Origin: Alitta virens
Taxonomy: Eukaryota; Annelida; Polychaeta; Phyllodocida; Nereididae
Reading direction: 5' to 3'
Length of the DNA: 64,000 nucleotides
Assembly (NCBI GenBank): GCA_932294295.1
Contig: OW028573.1
Span: 692,001-756,000 of the forward strand
Shown one piece after another: positions 21,340 through 34,545 of this stretch. Below the pieces are notes generated by a model, which was not told the DNA's origin, did not search any database, and worked only from the letters and a program-made list of their open reading frames with translations. The translations under genes were made by a program, and so were the position numbers. The first letter of the stretch is position 1. Every line of letters starts with the position of its first letter.

Positions 21340-24300
21340 CAAAAAGAAAAGAAGAAGAATATTAATCATTGTTAATTCCTCAATGTGTTGTATCTTTGCC
21401 ATTGGTACATTGATGGCATATAATGTTTCCAAAAAATGCTATTATATTATATTATATCCTAATAGTAGGGTGATCTCTTATGTCACTTATATACCAGCCC
21501 CCTGTGACTATAACTACACATAATCCCTTTTACCATTTGAAGTTTGAAAGAGGACACAATCACATAGGAATGCTGTAAGATACATAAGGTAAATGTTTAG
21601 GTTCAAGACAGAGAAATAAGCATAGAATATGAATAACAAGAGAAATAAGTAAAGAAAAAAATAGCATGTATAATGCATGTGTATAATTAAGAGCCCTATG
21701 CGTCTATAGCTCATCTTTAAGTAGGTAAAGAAGAGGTTGTATGCAGGGAGGCTGCAGTGCCAAAATGACCCGCCATGGCATTAGCAATTTAGCAAAGATA
21801 ACAATCAGAAAGTAAACGAGAAAGAAAGAAAAAAAAACTGTACCATTTATTCACATGCTGTATACAAGGTAGGGAAATGGAGGAAAAGACGGATGTTGCT
21901 TAATTTCTTTCATATATTAGTTTAGAGTACTTGACATGTTTTACTTGTTGATAGCCTATACATTTAAGGGAAAACTGAACTACTAATTCTACAGTTATTA
22001 TTTGTATGTATCTCATATTTGGTAGCTGTTAAGAGCATTCTCTGCAAACTTGAGGCAAATCCATTCAGTCCGTTTGATTTTATAACAAGATAAACAGCCT
22101 AAAAATTGATTTTTAGCATGACATTTTGTAAGTTGATGGGATATAATTGATTAATTTCAATACATTTTGCTAATAATTTGATATTTCAAACTAACATTTT
22201 CTAATGTACATTAAGTCTCTGGGTGTGGCAGTTTATGGCACAAATTCATGGTATTATATGTTCTTCATATCATTCGAGGCCATTGTGAAAGTTCCTTATG
22301 ATTACAGGTAAGTGTCCTGAGCGTTATGCCTCATTGTCAATGCTACTGGTATAGGCTACCTGTCCTGGTACACTAACTTGCATGAATAGGTTTCAAACGT
22401 CAAAATTCAATGTTTATGTTAAAAAAAAAAAAAATTTAATTTATAGTTTCCAAAGTATGAATTGTGTCTTAAATAACGCCTCAGAAAAAGGTAATTGTCA
22501 TTGAGTTACAATGAGTTACACAGGTGTAAATGCAAATCAAGGAGGGACTAATTGCATTGAGCGAGAATAGTTTATATAATATCTACTAAGTGGCATCAGA
22601 AGTCTATTGAGATGTGAGCATTGAATTGAGGATTTCTAAGGCATTAGTTCACACCATATCCCCTAGGTGTCAGCAGCAGTAAATTTTATTTTGCTTACCA
22701 ATATTTTTATTTTTATTATACACCTCTAACTTATTACGCATGTGTGTGAATAAACATATCCAAAGAAATTAAATACATAGTTCAGCGAAATGTCACTTTA
22801 AATGATAAAGGACATTATTTGTTCAATAGGCCTACATAAGCTTACATAATACCATGGCATGATTTAATTTTAAAATCCAACAGAGCAGCAGCAAAGATTG
22901 CATTTACCATGGAGTCACTAGTGAATCTAGGCATTTACAAATAGTCACTGAGATGGACAGACAAACGGCTAGACAGCTAGCTTTCCTAGACAGCTAGCTA
23001 GGTAAACAGGACAGACAGATATACAGACAGATAGACAGACAGACAGATAGATAGATAGATACAGTATGACTCATATGGAATAGTCCATGTTTCGCATAAT
23101 TATAGCAAAACAGCCCCAAATGCCGATCAAGTGGTGCAATGCTGATAGACATTCCTGACTAATTGGCTATAATAAATTTGTGGCTGGTGTCGGCCTGCAG
23201 TGGCTGGTCACAGTTCCTTGCCCCTGGTCACGGATATCAGAGGAGTGGGCTGCCGTGGATGGTGGTCAGCAGTTTGCCTTTATCGGCAACATGTGTTTCT
23301 TGTCAGTCTTGGATTTCAGTTCACTTCCCTTGTCACCCAGGAGACTTCAAACAAAGGGGTAAAATCTTGAAAGAAATGTTTCTTCCAAGGTAAACTGCAT
23401 GACTTCAATAATGTAGAATGAACTCTTGAAATATGCTCAGTTCTGTTAAGCACAGACATATGATTATACAGTACATAAGTCAGCCCCATGTGAATCTTTT
23501 TTTTTCTCTCTCTAACTTGTCTTTCAAATTTGATTATACAATTTACCTTGATATGGTTTTCTAATGTCTGATGAGTAGTTCTGAGAAATGTAATGAAAAT
23601 GTATAACAAGCTTTTTCAGAAAGGGAAAATTGTGCAAGTGACTCTCTTCTGCAGCAATGACCAGTCAGCACTAATAACCCTCCCCCCCCCCCCCTTCCAC
23701 CCCCATGGCCTTGCATGGTGGCGGTCATAGTCGATTGCTCCAGACCAGATCAAAGAAATGCTTAATTAGTCTCTGTAGTTTTCTAATTTTCTAATTATAC
23801 ACCAATGACTCACTGTTTGTTGGTTGCTTTCATTACTTAGATCAAGAGCATTTCCAAAGTTATGAAAAATGATCATTCAACTAAAATAGTGTAAGATAAA
23901 ACAAAGCCTGGTGTTGTGAGTCTCACATATGATATATATTGCTGTATTCTCATTTGCTGGTAGACCCTACATATTAATGTTTCTCCGTAAATTTCACATA
24001 TCTACAATAATCCTAAAACATTGTTTATAATGCCAACACATGTTATTAAATAAGGGCTTTGGTGCAGTCAATATATAATTGACTGACTGACTTCCCATTG
24101 TCTGACTAAACGCTGTATTAATAATGCTAGCTTAGATTATTGAAAAAGGGCTTCAGTCAATATTAAGGCTGGCTGACTGACCGAGTGAATGCTAGAGCAT
24201 ATTATCAAATAAGGGCTTTGGTGCAGTCAACTAGGTCATGATGGTAGAGGGTAGGTCAGTATCCCAGAAGGGGAGGGGGGAGTCAAAGAAGCGTGGCCTG

Positions 24301-24540
24301 ATTAGGGCAAACTATTTCTAGGTCATTTTGCACGAAGTAGTTGTTTGGTCAACCTCATTGTAAATGTTGTAAACTGTTATAAAAATATTACAGTTTCCCA
24401 AGGCGTTAAATGTTTAATGTTTGAGTTTTCACACAATGTCATGTCATAACAGCTTTTCTATTGTCACAATAACAAACAACATGTAAGCCATGTATCCTGC
24501 AACTTAGTTAAAGAGACTCACTTGTACAGATAAGACAATA
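21340..24540. other. Large intron or spacer; GC-richer island at 23,165-23,395
   Basis: Mostly AT-rich intron-like sequence on the path of the minus-strand gene. A (GACA/GATA)n microsatellite lies at about 22,965-23,060. At 23,180-23,362 the plus strand reads as 60 codons without a stop (QWLVTVPCPW...GGQQFAFIGNMC) and has a CTGCAG before it and GGTAAAA after it. I do not recognise the peptide and do not call it a gene. A C-run lies near 23,681. Confidence 0.4.
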
Positions 24541-24629
24541 TCATGAATATGGACAATGAAAGGAACTTGTTTTATATCAATACAATGCTATCTGGATATA
24601 TTATATTTCCTGTGCTGCCACACTGCCAC

Positions 24630-24745
24630 AATTTGATATTCACTATTATCTCCTATGCAATCAAAACAATGATGACTTCAGTCTTTGGTTGTTTTCACCA
24701 AATATATCAAGATATTTTGAGTAGAATAATAGTGAATATCAAATT
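24630..24745. repeat. Perfect 20-bp inverted repeat, 76-bp spacer
   Basis: AATTTGATATTCACTATTAT at 24630-24649 is the exact reverse complement of 24726-24745. It lies 50 bp upstream of the gag-like fragment. Confidence 0.9.
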
Positions 24746-24795
24746 TGGTGAAGACCATCATTGACATTTGACATCTGTAGTAAGTATTAGCTGCA

Positions 24796-25318
24796 ATGGC
24801 AGAAGAAATCAAGGCCAGACGCAAGGCCAGGAAGGGTGCACTGACCAGAGAAGTAAATGCAGTGGATAGATTTATGGCAGAAGACAATAAATCTGAAGTT
24901 GAAGCCCGGTTCCATAAGGTGAAGGAGAAATTTGCTGAATTTGAGAAGGTGCACCTAGAATATCATGAGAGATGTAACTGATGAAAATCTAATTGATGAG
25001 AGTGATGAATACTTCTATGGTGTTCAGAAATCTTATGTGGAGTCACTCAAATCCGTGAAGTCTTGGCTTGCCTCCCAGACAGAGAAAAAGCCTGAAGTTA
25101 ATCAACAGGAAGTGAAACCTCAGTCTTCAGAAGCTCTCAGTCGAGAAGAATTTATGAGATATATGAACTTGCCTAAAGTTACCATTCCTACTTTCACTGG
25201 ACAGCCTCTTCAGTTCCACAAGTTTTTTGCCATTTTTGATGAGCAAGTAGATCGCATCATTAAAGACAACAAGATGATGGAGACCGGTGTCCGTGCATTA
25301 TGCCATGTATCTGTTTAG
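24796..25318 (+). pseudogene. Orphan BEL/Pao gag-like fragment
   Basis: The first frame starts MAEEIKARRKARKGALTREV and is rich in charged residues, predicted coiled coil. It ends at 24,981 (HERCN) while the next frame carries on from 24,965 with DENLIDESDEYFYGV, so one frame change lies near 24,975. Then follows LPKVTIPTFTGQPLQFHKFF near 25,170-25,230, the L-P-K-x-x-x-P-x-F-x-G-x-P-L-x-F/W-x-x-F motif of BEL/Pao gag (DUF1759-type). The frame stops at 25,316 before any protease. No RT is nearby; the BEL pol at 51-54.5 kb is on the other strand and separate. Confidence 0.75.
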
Positions 25319-25420
25319 TTATACTAAAATAATTACATGTTTACCATTGTCATTAAAACATGGACATATTTCTGAGTATTATTGGAATCTGTAAGGCATA
25401 GAAAAAATTTATTTCCCTAC

Positions 25421-25533
25421 CGATTTACTTGGGCATCACAGAGCCAGCACATTACTTTACAGTTGGCTTGGTGCTTATAGCCCTTGTCTTCTCCCTTACA
25501 GCCCTCACAATGCATGGGCCTATACAGACATTC
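25421..25533 (-). CDS. Internal exon, Cys/His-rich (TRAF-type zinc finger)
   Basis: Acceptor TTTATTTATTAACAG, then 113 bases reading ECLYRPMHCEGCKGEDKGY, then KHQANCKVMCWLCDAQVN and a split CG, then donor GTAGGG. Seven cysteines and two histidines in 37 residues fit a TRAF-type finger (CX2C...H...C...CX2C). With the terminal exon at 21,180 the split codon becomes CGG, giving one continuous finger array. A second possible donor (CAA|GTAAAT) would throw the terminal exon out of this frame. The exon upstream of this one must end in phase 0. I found no such exon with certainty. Confidence 0.7.
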
Positions 25534-25579
25534 CTGTTAATAAATAAAAATTACAAATACAGTTAATATAATAAAACAT

Positions 25580-26090
25580 GTGAATATATCACTTTGACTC
25601 TAAATGTACCTGAATGCGTCCATCGAGTTCCTGGCGAGGCTGCTCCCAAAAGCATCCATTTGGGCAGTCCACAAGGACCCTACAGCCACTGTCACACGAG
25701 CCGGTTTTGCCGTAGTGAACCCGTAGTATTACGTAACAGTTGCGGAAATCGCTACCCGGCTCCAAGCCGGCAGCCCCAATACGGCCACCCGTGGATACCC
25801 GGGGATACCCGGCAAGCACCTGTGGGACCCTTGGCCAAGCCGCGAAACCAGGCCTGGTAGCCGGTTGTGCCATGTTTGCATGGCACAACCGTAGAAATCT
25901 CACGGGTGTAATAAAAAAAAATACCCGTGGAAGCCGGCGGGTTAGCCGTGGAAGCCGGCGGATGGCCCGTAGAACCTGGCGAATTATCCGGCCCTAATTT
26001 CACCCCAGCGGCTTGTTGAGGGGTTCTACAGGTAACCCGGCGGCTTTCACGGGTAACCCGCCGGGTCAGCGTAGGCAGGGAGGGGGGGTT
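25580..26090. repeat. GC-rich repeat island with hairpin
   Basis: A sharp change to GC-rich sequence made of short variants of CCGTGGAAGCCGGCGG, CCCGTGGATACCCGG and GGTAACCCGGCGG. A perfect 13-bp stem with a 4-base loop lies at 25862-25891 (CGGTTGTGCCATG and its complement). Open frames exist on both strands because stop codons are rare in such sequence; none looks like a known protein. Probably a small transposable element. Confidence 0.6.
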
Positions 26091-27700
26091 GTATATACTT
26101 TAAAAGGCTGCTGCTGTGTTTTCGGATTGAAAATAGACCAAATATTAAGCGAGATATTCGTCTGAGAAGGTAGCTAGGTTGGCGGAGGCAAACAGTGGTG
26201 CTCTCGCAGACGTCTGGTATGTATACAGTGTAGCATAAATTTATCATATGTTTAGCATACTTTTATTATTTATCTATTCAATTTTCACTATATTTTTATG
26301 GGCTAATCACTATTGTCAATGAATAGTGCCCGGGGGCACTAGTAGTTTAATTAATGTATCACAGAAATTACAAGTTTTATCTACTTATTTATAATTTCTC
26401 CTTTTTCTGTGGGCATTATCTGCTAGTTTTACTTAATAGGAAAAAAAGTAAATGACTCATAGGACCTACATATTGATAATTCCGTGAAATACTATAATAT
26501 AACAGCTTTGTTTAATTTCTTCTGTAATACTAAAGATTCATAAAATTGTAAAATTTAGATATCTTCCATCTCATAAAAGTTAAATGTATGTAGGCTACAT
26601 GTGGCACCGTCTATAATCACTGAACGCTAGCACTTTCAAGTACTTTAAAACGTCATTGAATATGTTTTACTTTGGTGACCTACATAATTATGTATTTCTT
26701 TTTAAACTTACTGCAAGAGTTTTGACTGATTATGTCATAATCCGAATCTTTAATGTAGACTTACCAAATAGGGCATTTCATCCATTGTCGAATTCTCTCT
26801 TCCTCCATATTGCTGATATCACTGAGAAAAAAACGTGTCTGATTTTGGAGAGAAATAAATTGTAATTGGCAAGTTTCTCTATTCAAAAAGGTAATTCTGG
26901 GTGTGGGGATGAGAATCAGCTCATTCAAGTTCTATTACAGTGGTATAAAGTAACTTGTGGTACTTCGAAGTGCACAGGCCCAGATTGAAGTTGTAAAATT
27001 TGATCAATTACCTCTTTGTTTTCAGTATTCAGTGTAAATTGACCATGCATGTTTAATTAGCCCTCTTTGTTCATACATCAGATCTTAATTCTAATAATAA
27101 TGCTTGGCATTAGGTTTCCCTTATTATTAACAATTAAAAGATAGATAGCTAGATAGAGTGTTAGATAGATAGATAGATAGATATATACAGATGTTTAGAT
27201 AATTAATGCAGATTGTAAGCGATTATGCAGTAGATTATAATTTTCACTTTGGCTAAATTTTCAGCACAGAATGTTACTTTAATCTCATCCTCAAGTCTTG
27301 ATAATGCATCAGCCGACTTTGTCTGCACTTCCACATGCAATTTTTATTTTTTATCTTATTTTTTCTGTTGTCATCAACAAATATTGAAACCAGACAATAC
27401 ATAATACCCAGAGATGTGAGACCCCCTCACCCCCCCCCCCCCCCCCATGTCTTCTATAGACAGCACTTGGTTACACTGTATTGCATGTTAATGTTTGATG
27501 TAGGACTTTGTTTGGGGGAAAACCCCTCCAAAATGTCCATTCAGCCTACGCCCCTGCAGAGATACATAACCTGTCCGATCAAGAAGTATCATAATTTTAT
27601 TTGATAGATAGATCGATAGATCCGCACACAGCAGTATATTATTACCCTTGGGAAAATTAGTTCAATCTAAAATACCAAGACAGATAGAAATCATGATAAG
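26091..27700. other. Spacer with microsatellites
   Basis: AT-rich. A GATA microsatellite lies at 27,139-27,185 and a C16 run at 27,430-27,446. Following the C run, the segment ending CAGCCTACGCCCCTG (27,541-27,555) resembles the end of hAT-type MITEs; CAGAGAT lies at both sides (27,411 and 27,556), but the left end is not clear. Confidence 0.45.
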
Positions 27701-27710
27701 GGAGGCTGAA

Positions 27711-28674
27711 AGTCGTATAACCATGGAGACAAGAGTAGAAGGAGTGGAAACCTGGCACGTTCAAAGGTTCAGTCAGTGTCTCAGATTAGTTCTTAATAAA
27801 CCTGTGAAATGTAACAACTGCATGTCTAATGACCACTAATGACCTCATAAATGACCGTCATATACCCCATTTTGGCTCTAAATTGTGTCATTCTACCCTC
27901 TTGTTGAAATAGTCTAACCTCTTTTCTTGTGGAGTTTCTATTCTTTAAAATATAGAAAAGATGGGATTTTAAACTTGCTTGATGTATATAGTATACCAAA
28001 ATGTAAACTTACTTTTTTCCCCTATTTTTTTAGTACTACTGATATATTTAAGAACTGACCGGCATTAAGATGCTACATATATCACACATAGGGGCATCAG
28101 TTTTCTTTAAAAACTACAAATTTCGCACGATTTCGCACTAAGCACTCATATATTGTTTAAATACTTGATATGTTATCTTTTAACTACCCAAAGGACAAAT
28201 TCACCAAAGCCATCCCACTTGAGTTATGAGAGTGTTAAGAACAAGCATTTTAATCCATTTCAATGCAACTTTTTATTTACATTTGTGTGTAACTTGGCTT
28301 AGAATTGTCATATTTTCATGGGAAAAAGATTAAAATGATGTCCAAGTTGAGAGAGATTTCAATGAATTCTAGAGATTGTGATTGAGACAGTTGTTTTCAT
28401 TTGGGTGCATGGGTTCTAGCGGGGTTCCCTACCAGGAAAAAAAAGGACAATGCCTCGCCTCTCTCTGGCCCAGCGAGACACTGATTGGATGGACTACCGC
28501 CAACTATAAAATCGCCAATAAAAGTGGGGGTTAATAACGCCAAATTTGAAGAAACATAGGCAAATCCAATGCTATTCTAGGGGAGTTAATGACCAGAAAG
28601 TCATATAATTATCGAATTATGTGTGACCAAAAGAGTTTCCACTCCTTCTACTCTTGTCTCCATGGTATAACGAC
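27711..28674. mobile_element. Inverted-repeat element, ~960 bp
   Basis: A ~40-bp segment at 27711-27751 (core CCATGGAGACAAGAGTAGAA, then GGAGTGGAAAC) recurs as reverse complement at 28634-28674 with one shifted T. The interior is AT-rich and has no protein. No target duplication is obvious, so boundaries may extend beyond the repeats. Confidence 0.6.
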
Positions 28675-31600
28675 TGATCACCAAATTTACCATTTGTGTA
28701 TCAAAGAAGGTGTCGGATGGGGTAAAGTCATTGCAATATCATCACCTCCAGTTAAGGAGAGGATATAAAAGTAGCATTGAAATATGAGGCAAACATGTCC
28801 TCAAGCTATTTGTATAGAAGAAGTTAGAAGAGGGGTGGGAAACTCGGCTACTGACTTAATGACATTATAACTCAACTCCCCCTGCAAGTTTATATTTTCG
28901 TAATTAATATTTAATGTAAAATCTACGATTTTGTGGCTTTGAGCAGGGGCAATGGGGGCGACAGCTTCCGGTGAAGGGTGAGGGCAAGGTTCCAAAAGTT
29001 TCTGGTAAGCATAAAATTCACTTTTAAGATTGGGACCTATCATTTCAAATAAGCTATTGATTGTGGCATTATACTATTCACATGCAAAATTAAATCATGT
29101 AACAAAGACATTAATCGAGCTAATATTTATATATGTGAAAATCATTGAGAAATTTCTGAATAATATTATAACATGGAGTCAAAACAGAATGATTATATCA
29201 AGATAAGCTGGTGAAAATTTGGGAAACATCATAGGGTGAGATAGAATAACAGGGTAATATTTTTTAAGCATGGACGTTCGGGTGTGCTTGGGTGGTGCCC
29301 CCAGGAAGCTTATTCATTACTCAGGAACCCACATCTCTTTGTTTGAAATAGTTTATGTCATTATGGTCATATCCTTGTTATATACATGAATATTTATGTA
29401 CTTGAAGACCGAGTTGCAGACACTGGGCAGTTAGCTCGCCTTATGCAATAGCTTGGAAGGGGGGTCAATCAGCCACCCCCTCTACCTTAATGGTTGGTTG
29501 AACAGAGTAGTCAGTCTAAGTTGTACCTAAAAATATAGTTTAGGGATTCCCATAATGATGTCACTTTCGCGCAGTCATCAGATTTAAAACAAATTAAGTT
29601 CCAATGGGCTGGAATGGCTCAAATGCTTTGTCATGTTTGTGTTGATGGTATTGTGTTGTGTTGGAATAGAAAATACAAATACTTTACAAAGCTAGAATCA
29701 CCCTGTATCACTAATTTAGCACCCAAAATTCCTACACAATGGTACACAGTGGATCATTAAGGACACAATATATCATATATAATTCTGATCCACTATGTAT
29801 TGATCCATTGTGTCCCACCGGTCCCTCACTTAGAAATTTGGATGGCTTCTTCTAATTAAAGCCAAGATTGATAACAAAATGCTTCAGTTAGTTTCCTGAT
29901 TTATCTTTCACGTCATGCATCTTGATCTTTGTAATACATTCTTCGTATTCTCTGATCTACAGGGATTCGTTAAATTGTTTTTTTTTAAATGTAAGTTTTG
30001 GTCCTAAAATCAGGAAAAAGCAAATCGACCAGCACGAGCTCCAAGAAACAGTTATTTGATAAACTGTGAATTGTAAATTACATCACTCATTGTAACTCTC
30101 CAGTGATGGAGATTTTATTTCAAAGGATCCACTGTGGCATGCGATCCACTGTACCCCGCTCTCCCCTAACTATCAAAAGGCACAAATATATAGGCCATTT
30201 ATTTGTAAAGGACTATATTAGTGTACACAATTTAAAACAGTGTACATGTAGTATAGTTCTGCACCGAAAAGAAGTGTCTTGACTATAATGACCATTGTTT
30301 CCTGGGGGGAGGGGACAAATGAAAAATGAAATTTCCCCCAAAATCTTTACTCAGAAATGAATTAACACATCTCAATTTTCGCAGGAGGGGGGGGGGGGGC
30401 AACTACTCCACCGCCTCCTCATAGCTACGCCACTGATAGTGACAACAATATCTCTTTTATCAAATACTTATTAGCTGAGGTAAAATTAAATTTTTTTTTT
30501 GCCCTTCCAAAGAACCCTGTTCTAATTTTTTTGCCATTGTCATAAAACAGAATATTCTCCCTGCACACTATGTTGACAAATTCAGTCACAACTGGAACTA
30601 ATTTTATTTAAACTGTACCTTTCGAAACGGAACAAAACGGAATGAAACCAAAAGGGGTCACTTCAGAAAATGTCCAAATATATGAATCCTGCACTGTGTC
30701 TATTAAAAGCTGCACTGAATACTTGTGTGACTGAGATGGCTATCACTAAAGGGAGGGGGGGGGGGGGGGCTCTTGCACTGCATTATGCCCTTATTTTAAC
30801 ATTGGGTGAACTATTTCATCCCAGTTTTAACCATGGAAGTATTAGAATTATCAGATTAGCACGCAGGCCTATGTGATAGATAGGTAGACAGACAAATAAA
30901 TAGATAAATAGATAGATAGATAAATAGTGTGCATAGCTGATAACACTCAGCAAGGTTAGATGTCCCTGAAGACACCGGTGTCCAAAGTTAAATGTTAATA
31001 TTGAGACTTCTAGGCCAACTCTATCGGAACAACAATTGACAAGAGGCCTTTTTCTATCGGTGGCCAGTTTTCAGTGCCATGCCCAACATCTTGCCCAATG
31101 TAACCGATTTGATGGGTGCAGATTTTCCTAGGGGGGGGGGGAGAGATTGGGAGGGTCAAACCTGGCAGGAGCAAATCATGAAGAGATCTTATTTAGGCCT
31201 AAAAAAAATTACAGTAATGAGAGAAACTGCTCTGAGCCTGACAATGCAATTAAGATGCATTTCTGATGATTTATAAAAAAAATAGTCATATTCACGATAA
31301 TATATATGAAATGTGAAAAACCAGTATAAACCTCAGGGAAAAACACACAGACTCTTGTCAATTGTTGTTCCATTCCGTTAAGTACAGTTATCCCACTGGA
31401 TATGGCTACAGATTGACGAGTCTGTATGTCTGTGACATCAGAATTGATCATCATTTTACAGACGTTTTAGCAACGTGACAAAGGAATCATACCCTCAGGT
31501 TTCAAACACAATGTAATCCAATTGTTCAGTTTTACAGTGTACTGGGATAGAATACCTTTTGCGTTTCATCAGTGATTGTTATATTTATTATTTTCTACTA

Positions 31601-34540
31601 AGCTAATGTTTATGGCACTACACTGACTGCCATGTAAGCTTAATTCATGAATATAGGTATGTATCAAAGGAAATATTAGAAAAATATCAAAGAACTTCTG
31701 AGAACTTCAATATTAGCAACAAATGGGGTATCATCTGGCAACATCAAGTATATATGGTGAAAATTTGAGGAGAATATATACTCCCATGCAGAATTGAGTT
31801 GTCAGGGTAGGAAGAATTAGGTGAGATAGAATATCAAGGTAAGATTGGAGAAATTTTGTGGAAATAGCCACTCCCCCCCCTAAGGTAGAATAACTGTCGC
31901 ACCAGAAACTTAATGACCTAAGAAACCACCCTAAGGGGGGCAATTGTGCAACAATAAGCATGGAATATAAATATTTATCAGTATTCAAGCACATTTATTA
32001 ACACTGCGTGATATACATAATTTGCTTATTCTGAGCAGGAAAGCACAAAAAAATATACACTGAGTATGATATTAGGTGGACATAAACCTAATGAATAACA
32101 CCCTTAAATTGCAATTCAACCAGATGAATAGTTTGTTAAGTAATTGCTATGTTAATGTCAATAACGTTGTGGTGTTTAACTAAATATTTAGTAGACATGC
32201 CGTAGCAAGCCGTGAATATAGGGTATATGTTTTTGTTGGCCAGAACTTTTAATTTAATCTGAGCATAATCTGATTGTGTGGGTATTTGTGGGATTTTTAT
32301 AATGGCAATTTTGAAAATACTCAGTCATCTTTATTTTCTTACAACCATATCTCTACCAGAAATTGTTTGATTTTCACGGAAGAAGTCTCTAATTGTAGAA
32401 AACTGGCTTTTACGTGGGAATAAAATAAAAACATTTAATTGGGTAAATAACTACAAAGACGAATTTCTGCTTATGAAACGTCCTCCTAATGAGTAGGAGA
32501 TTCATCTCTGAGGGCCACTGCCTCCCCCCATCCAGCGCAACGCTGGTTGTACATGAAAGAACTTTTATTGCCGTGGTACTTAATTGCTTAATAAGAAATA
32601 CGTTGAAACCTGTGAAATCGGAGAAATACGGACTTTTTAATGTCCACTAAAGGGTTCATTTTGGCATCTCCACCACCAGGTTTGGAATCTACAACCAGAT
32701 AGTCCCCATGCACTCTGAGACCAAAGCAGCAGACTCATCAATCAATGTCTATATCCCAAATATACTTGGTCAGAAGCTTAGTCAGCTTCTTATGACCAGC
32801 TGCCGGAAAGAGGAAATAATTAGTTAAAAAGATTTTATGTTAGTGTTTTCTCAACTACTTATTGAAAAGGCACATAGTACGGAAATCTATATGTTTATAT
32901 ATGGCAGCATTCACTAAGTGATGAAACCTGAAGGGAGACGATAAAACCGGCAACCACATAGATATGCCATCAAAATCAATATTTAATGCATAAATTGATC
33001 TGCTAATATAACTTTAAAAGTCATCCTTATTTTTTCGAATTAGCAATATACCCCCTGTAATGTTGTAACAAATCCCCTTAAAAGTTTATGGTTTTCACAC
33101 TAGAAGTACTATAACCTCATCATTCTACCGACAATGTAATACTCCTGAGTGTGCTTTCGGTATTGTTTTAGTTCTATATATTTTATTCATCAAAATGACA
33201 AGCAATATGAATTACCTTTTTGAAATTTTGCAAGGCAAATACACAGAAGAAGAAAGATTTGTTATTTAAACGAGAGTGCACAGTCAGGCTTCTAAGCAGA
33301 AATATAGAGAGGTATCCCTCTCTGATAACTAAATTATATTACTTTAGTTATAAAAGTCTACCAAGTAAAAAAAAAATTATTTCCATGCAGTTTGTAGTTG
33401 TTCTAAACATAAGCATACTGGTGGGGTGCGGCATTGGCAGAATGGTTTTTAATTTTTTTAACCCTTAAGGAGCACTAATACATGGTACAACAAGTGGTTA
33501 TTTACTTTGAAACCTATAGGAAACTTCAGTACTTTACACCATATATTTTGTCCAAATGATGAACTTTACTGAAGATCACAATTTATTTGTGTTATATAAG
33601 AAATGGAAAATTCTTGAGAGGGCCCCCCAGCCCAGGCCTTGTGATCAGCCAAGTGTAGCAATTAAGTTGCGCAGAGCTCGGCAGATGTTCACCATATGGG
33701 TCTAATTGAGATTTGCAGGTTGGTTGTTTAAACTGTAGTTCAAGTATCAAACTTGGTAAATCATGTAGATATTATTTATTTAACATCACCATTACATTAT
33801 TCATAAAAATACATGCCAAATGACACCAAACATGACATGTATATTTTAATTATTATGGGAAAACCCCCTGATTAAGGTGTAGTCCAATCAGCTGATAATT
33901 GCAAATTTGCATTTACACTTTCACTTTCATTTCAAATTCGATTCATTGCCAATTACACTACGGTAGGATTCAAAATAAACATCCACCACTTTTTTTTTTC
34001 TGTACTATTTCTAACCTCTCTCTGAAACTATTCATCAAAGGTCCATATCTTTCGATGGTATTAAATGTCAAGTAGGGCCAGCAGATTAAAGTGGAGAATA
34101 ATATCATAAAATAGAAAGTGTTCACCGTGTGGTACTATTTACAATCTAAAAACACAGCGTCATAATTGTTCATAACGATTTCTTCATAACTGTTTTTTAA
34201 TGATTGTTTGATTACATATATACTTGGATAAATAGAGATATATAGTACCATTTTATGGAGAAGATATTTACTTTAGGCTTCCTAAATCCAGTTACCATAA
34301 AGTACTCCAGTGTGAGATAAACCAAAAACTCAACAGAATGTTTTACTTTTGCATTAAAATGAAGGTTAGAGGATATCCAAGAACCGTGCATTGACAGAAT
34401 TTTGTTAAAATATTTATTTGTGAGGCTAAAAAATATCTGAATCCAGAAACTTTGAAAATATTGTACTATACAGTATGCTTAATCCACACTTCACTTATTG
34501 TGTCGATTGTCAAAGTATATGGATCTGTGCTGCAAATACG
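28675..34540. other. Long intron or spacer, no gene supported
   Basis: AT-rich with several G or C runs (30,385; 30,755; 31,130; 31,873) and a GATA microsatellite at 30,878-30,927. At 30,421-30,436 CATAGCTACGCCACTG matches the terminus of the hAT-type MITE at 39,343, so a fragment of the same or a related family ends there. GGATCCACTGT-type words recur near 29,752, 29,800 and 30,125. At 32,680-32,830 the plus strand reads FGIYNQIVPMHSETKAADSS... to a stop, unidentified. Confidence 0.45.
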
Positions 34541-34545
34541 CTTTT

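Noticed and set aside
23180..23362. Open 60-codon plus-strand segment with AG before and GT after
   Set aside because: No recognisable protein, no phase partner, single short segment; left as an unexplained GC-richer island.
25594..25997. Overlapping open frames on both strands
   Set aside because: GC-rich repeats with few stops; compositions rich in Pro, Gly and Arg with no domain.
32650..32830. Plus-strand peptide FGIYNQIVPMHSETKAADSS after a possible acceptor
   Set aside because: Too short and isolated; could be a transposon relic but no motif supports it.
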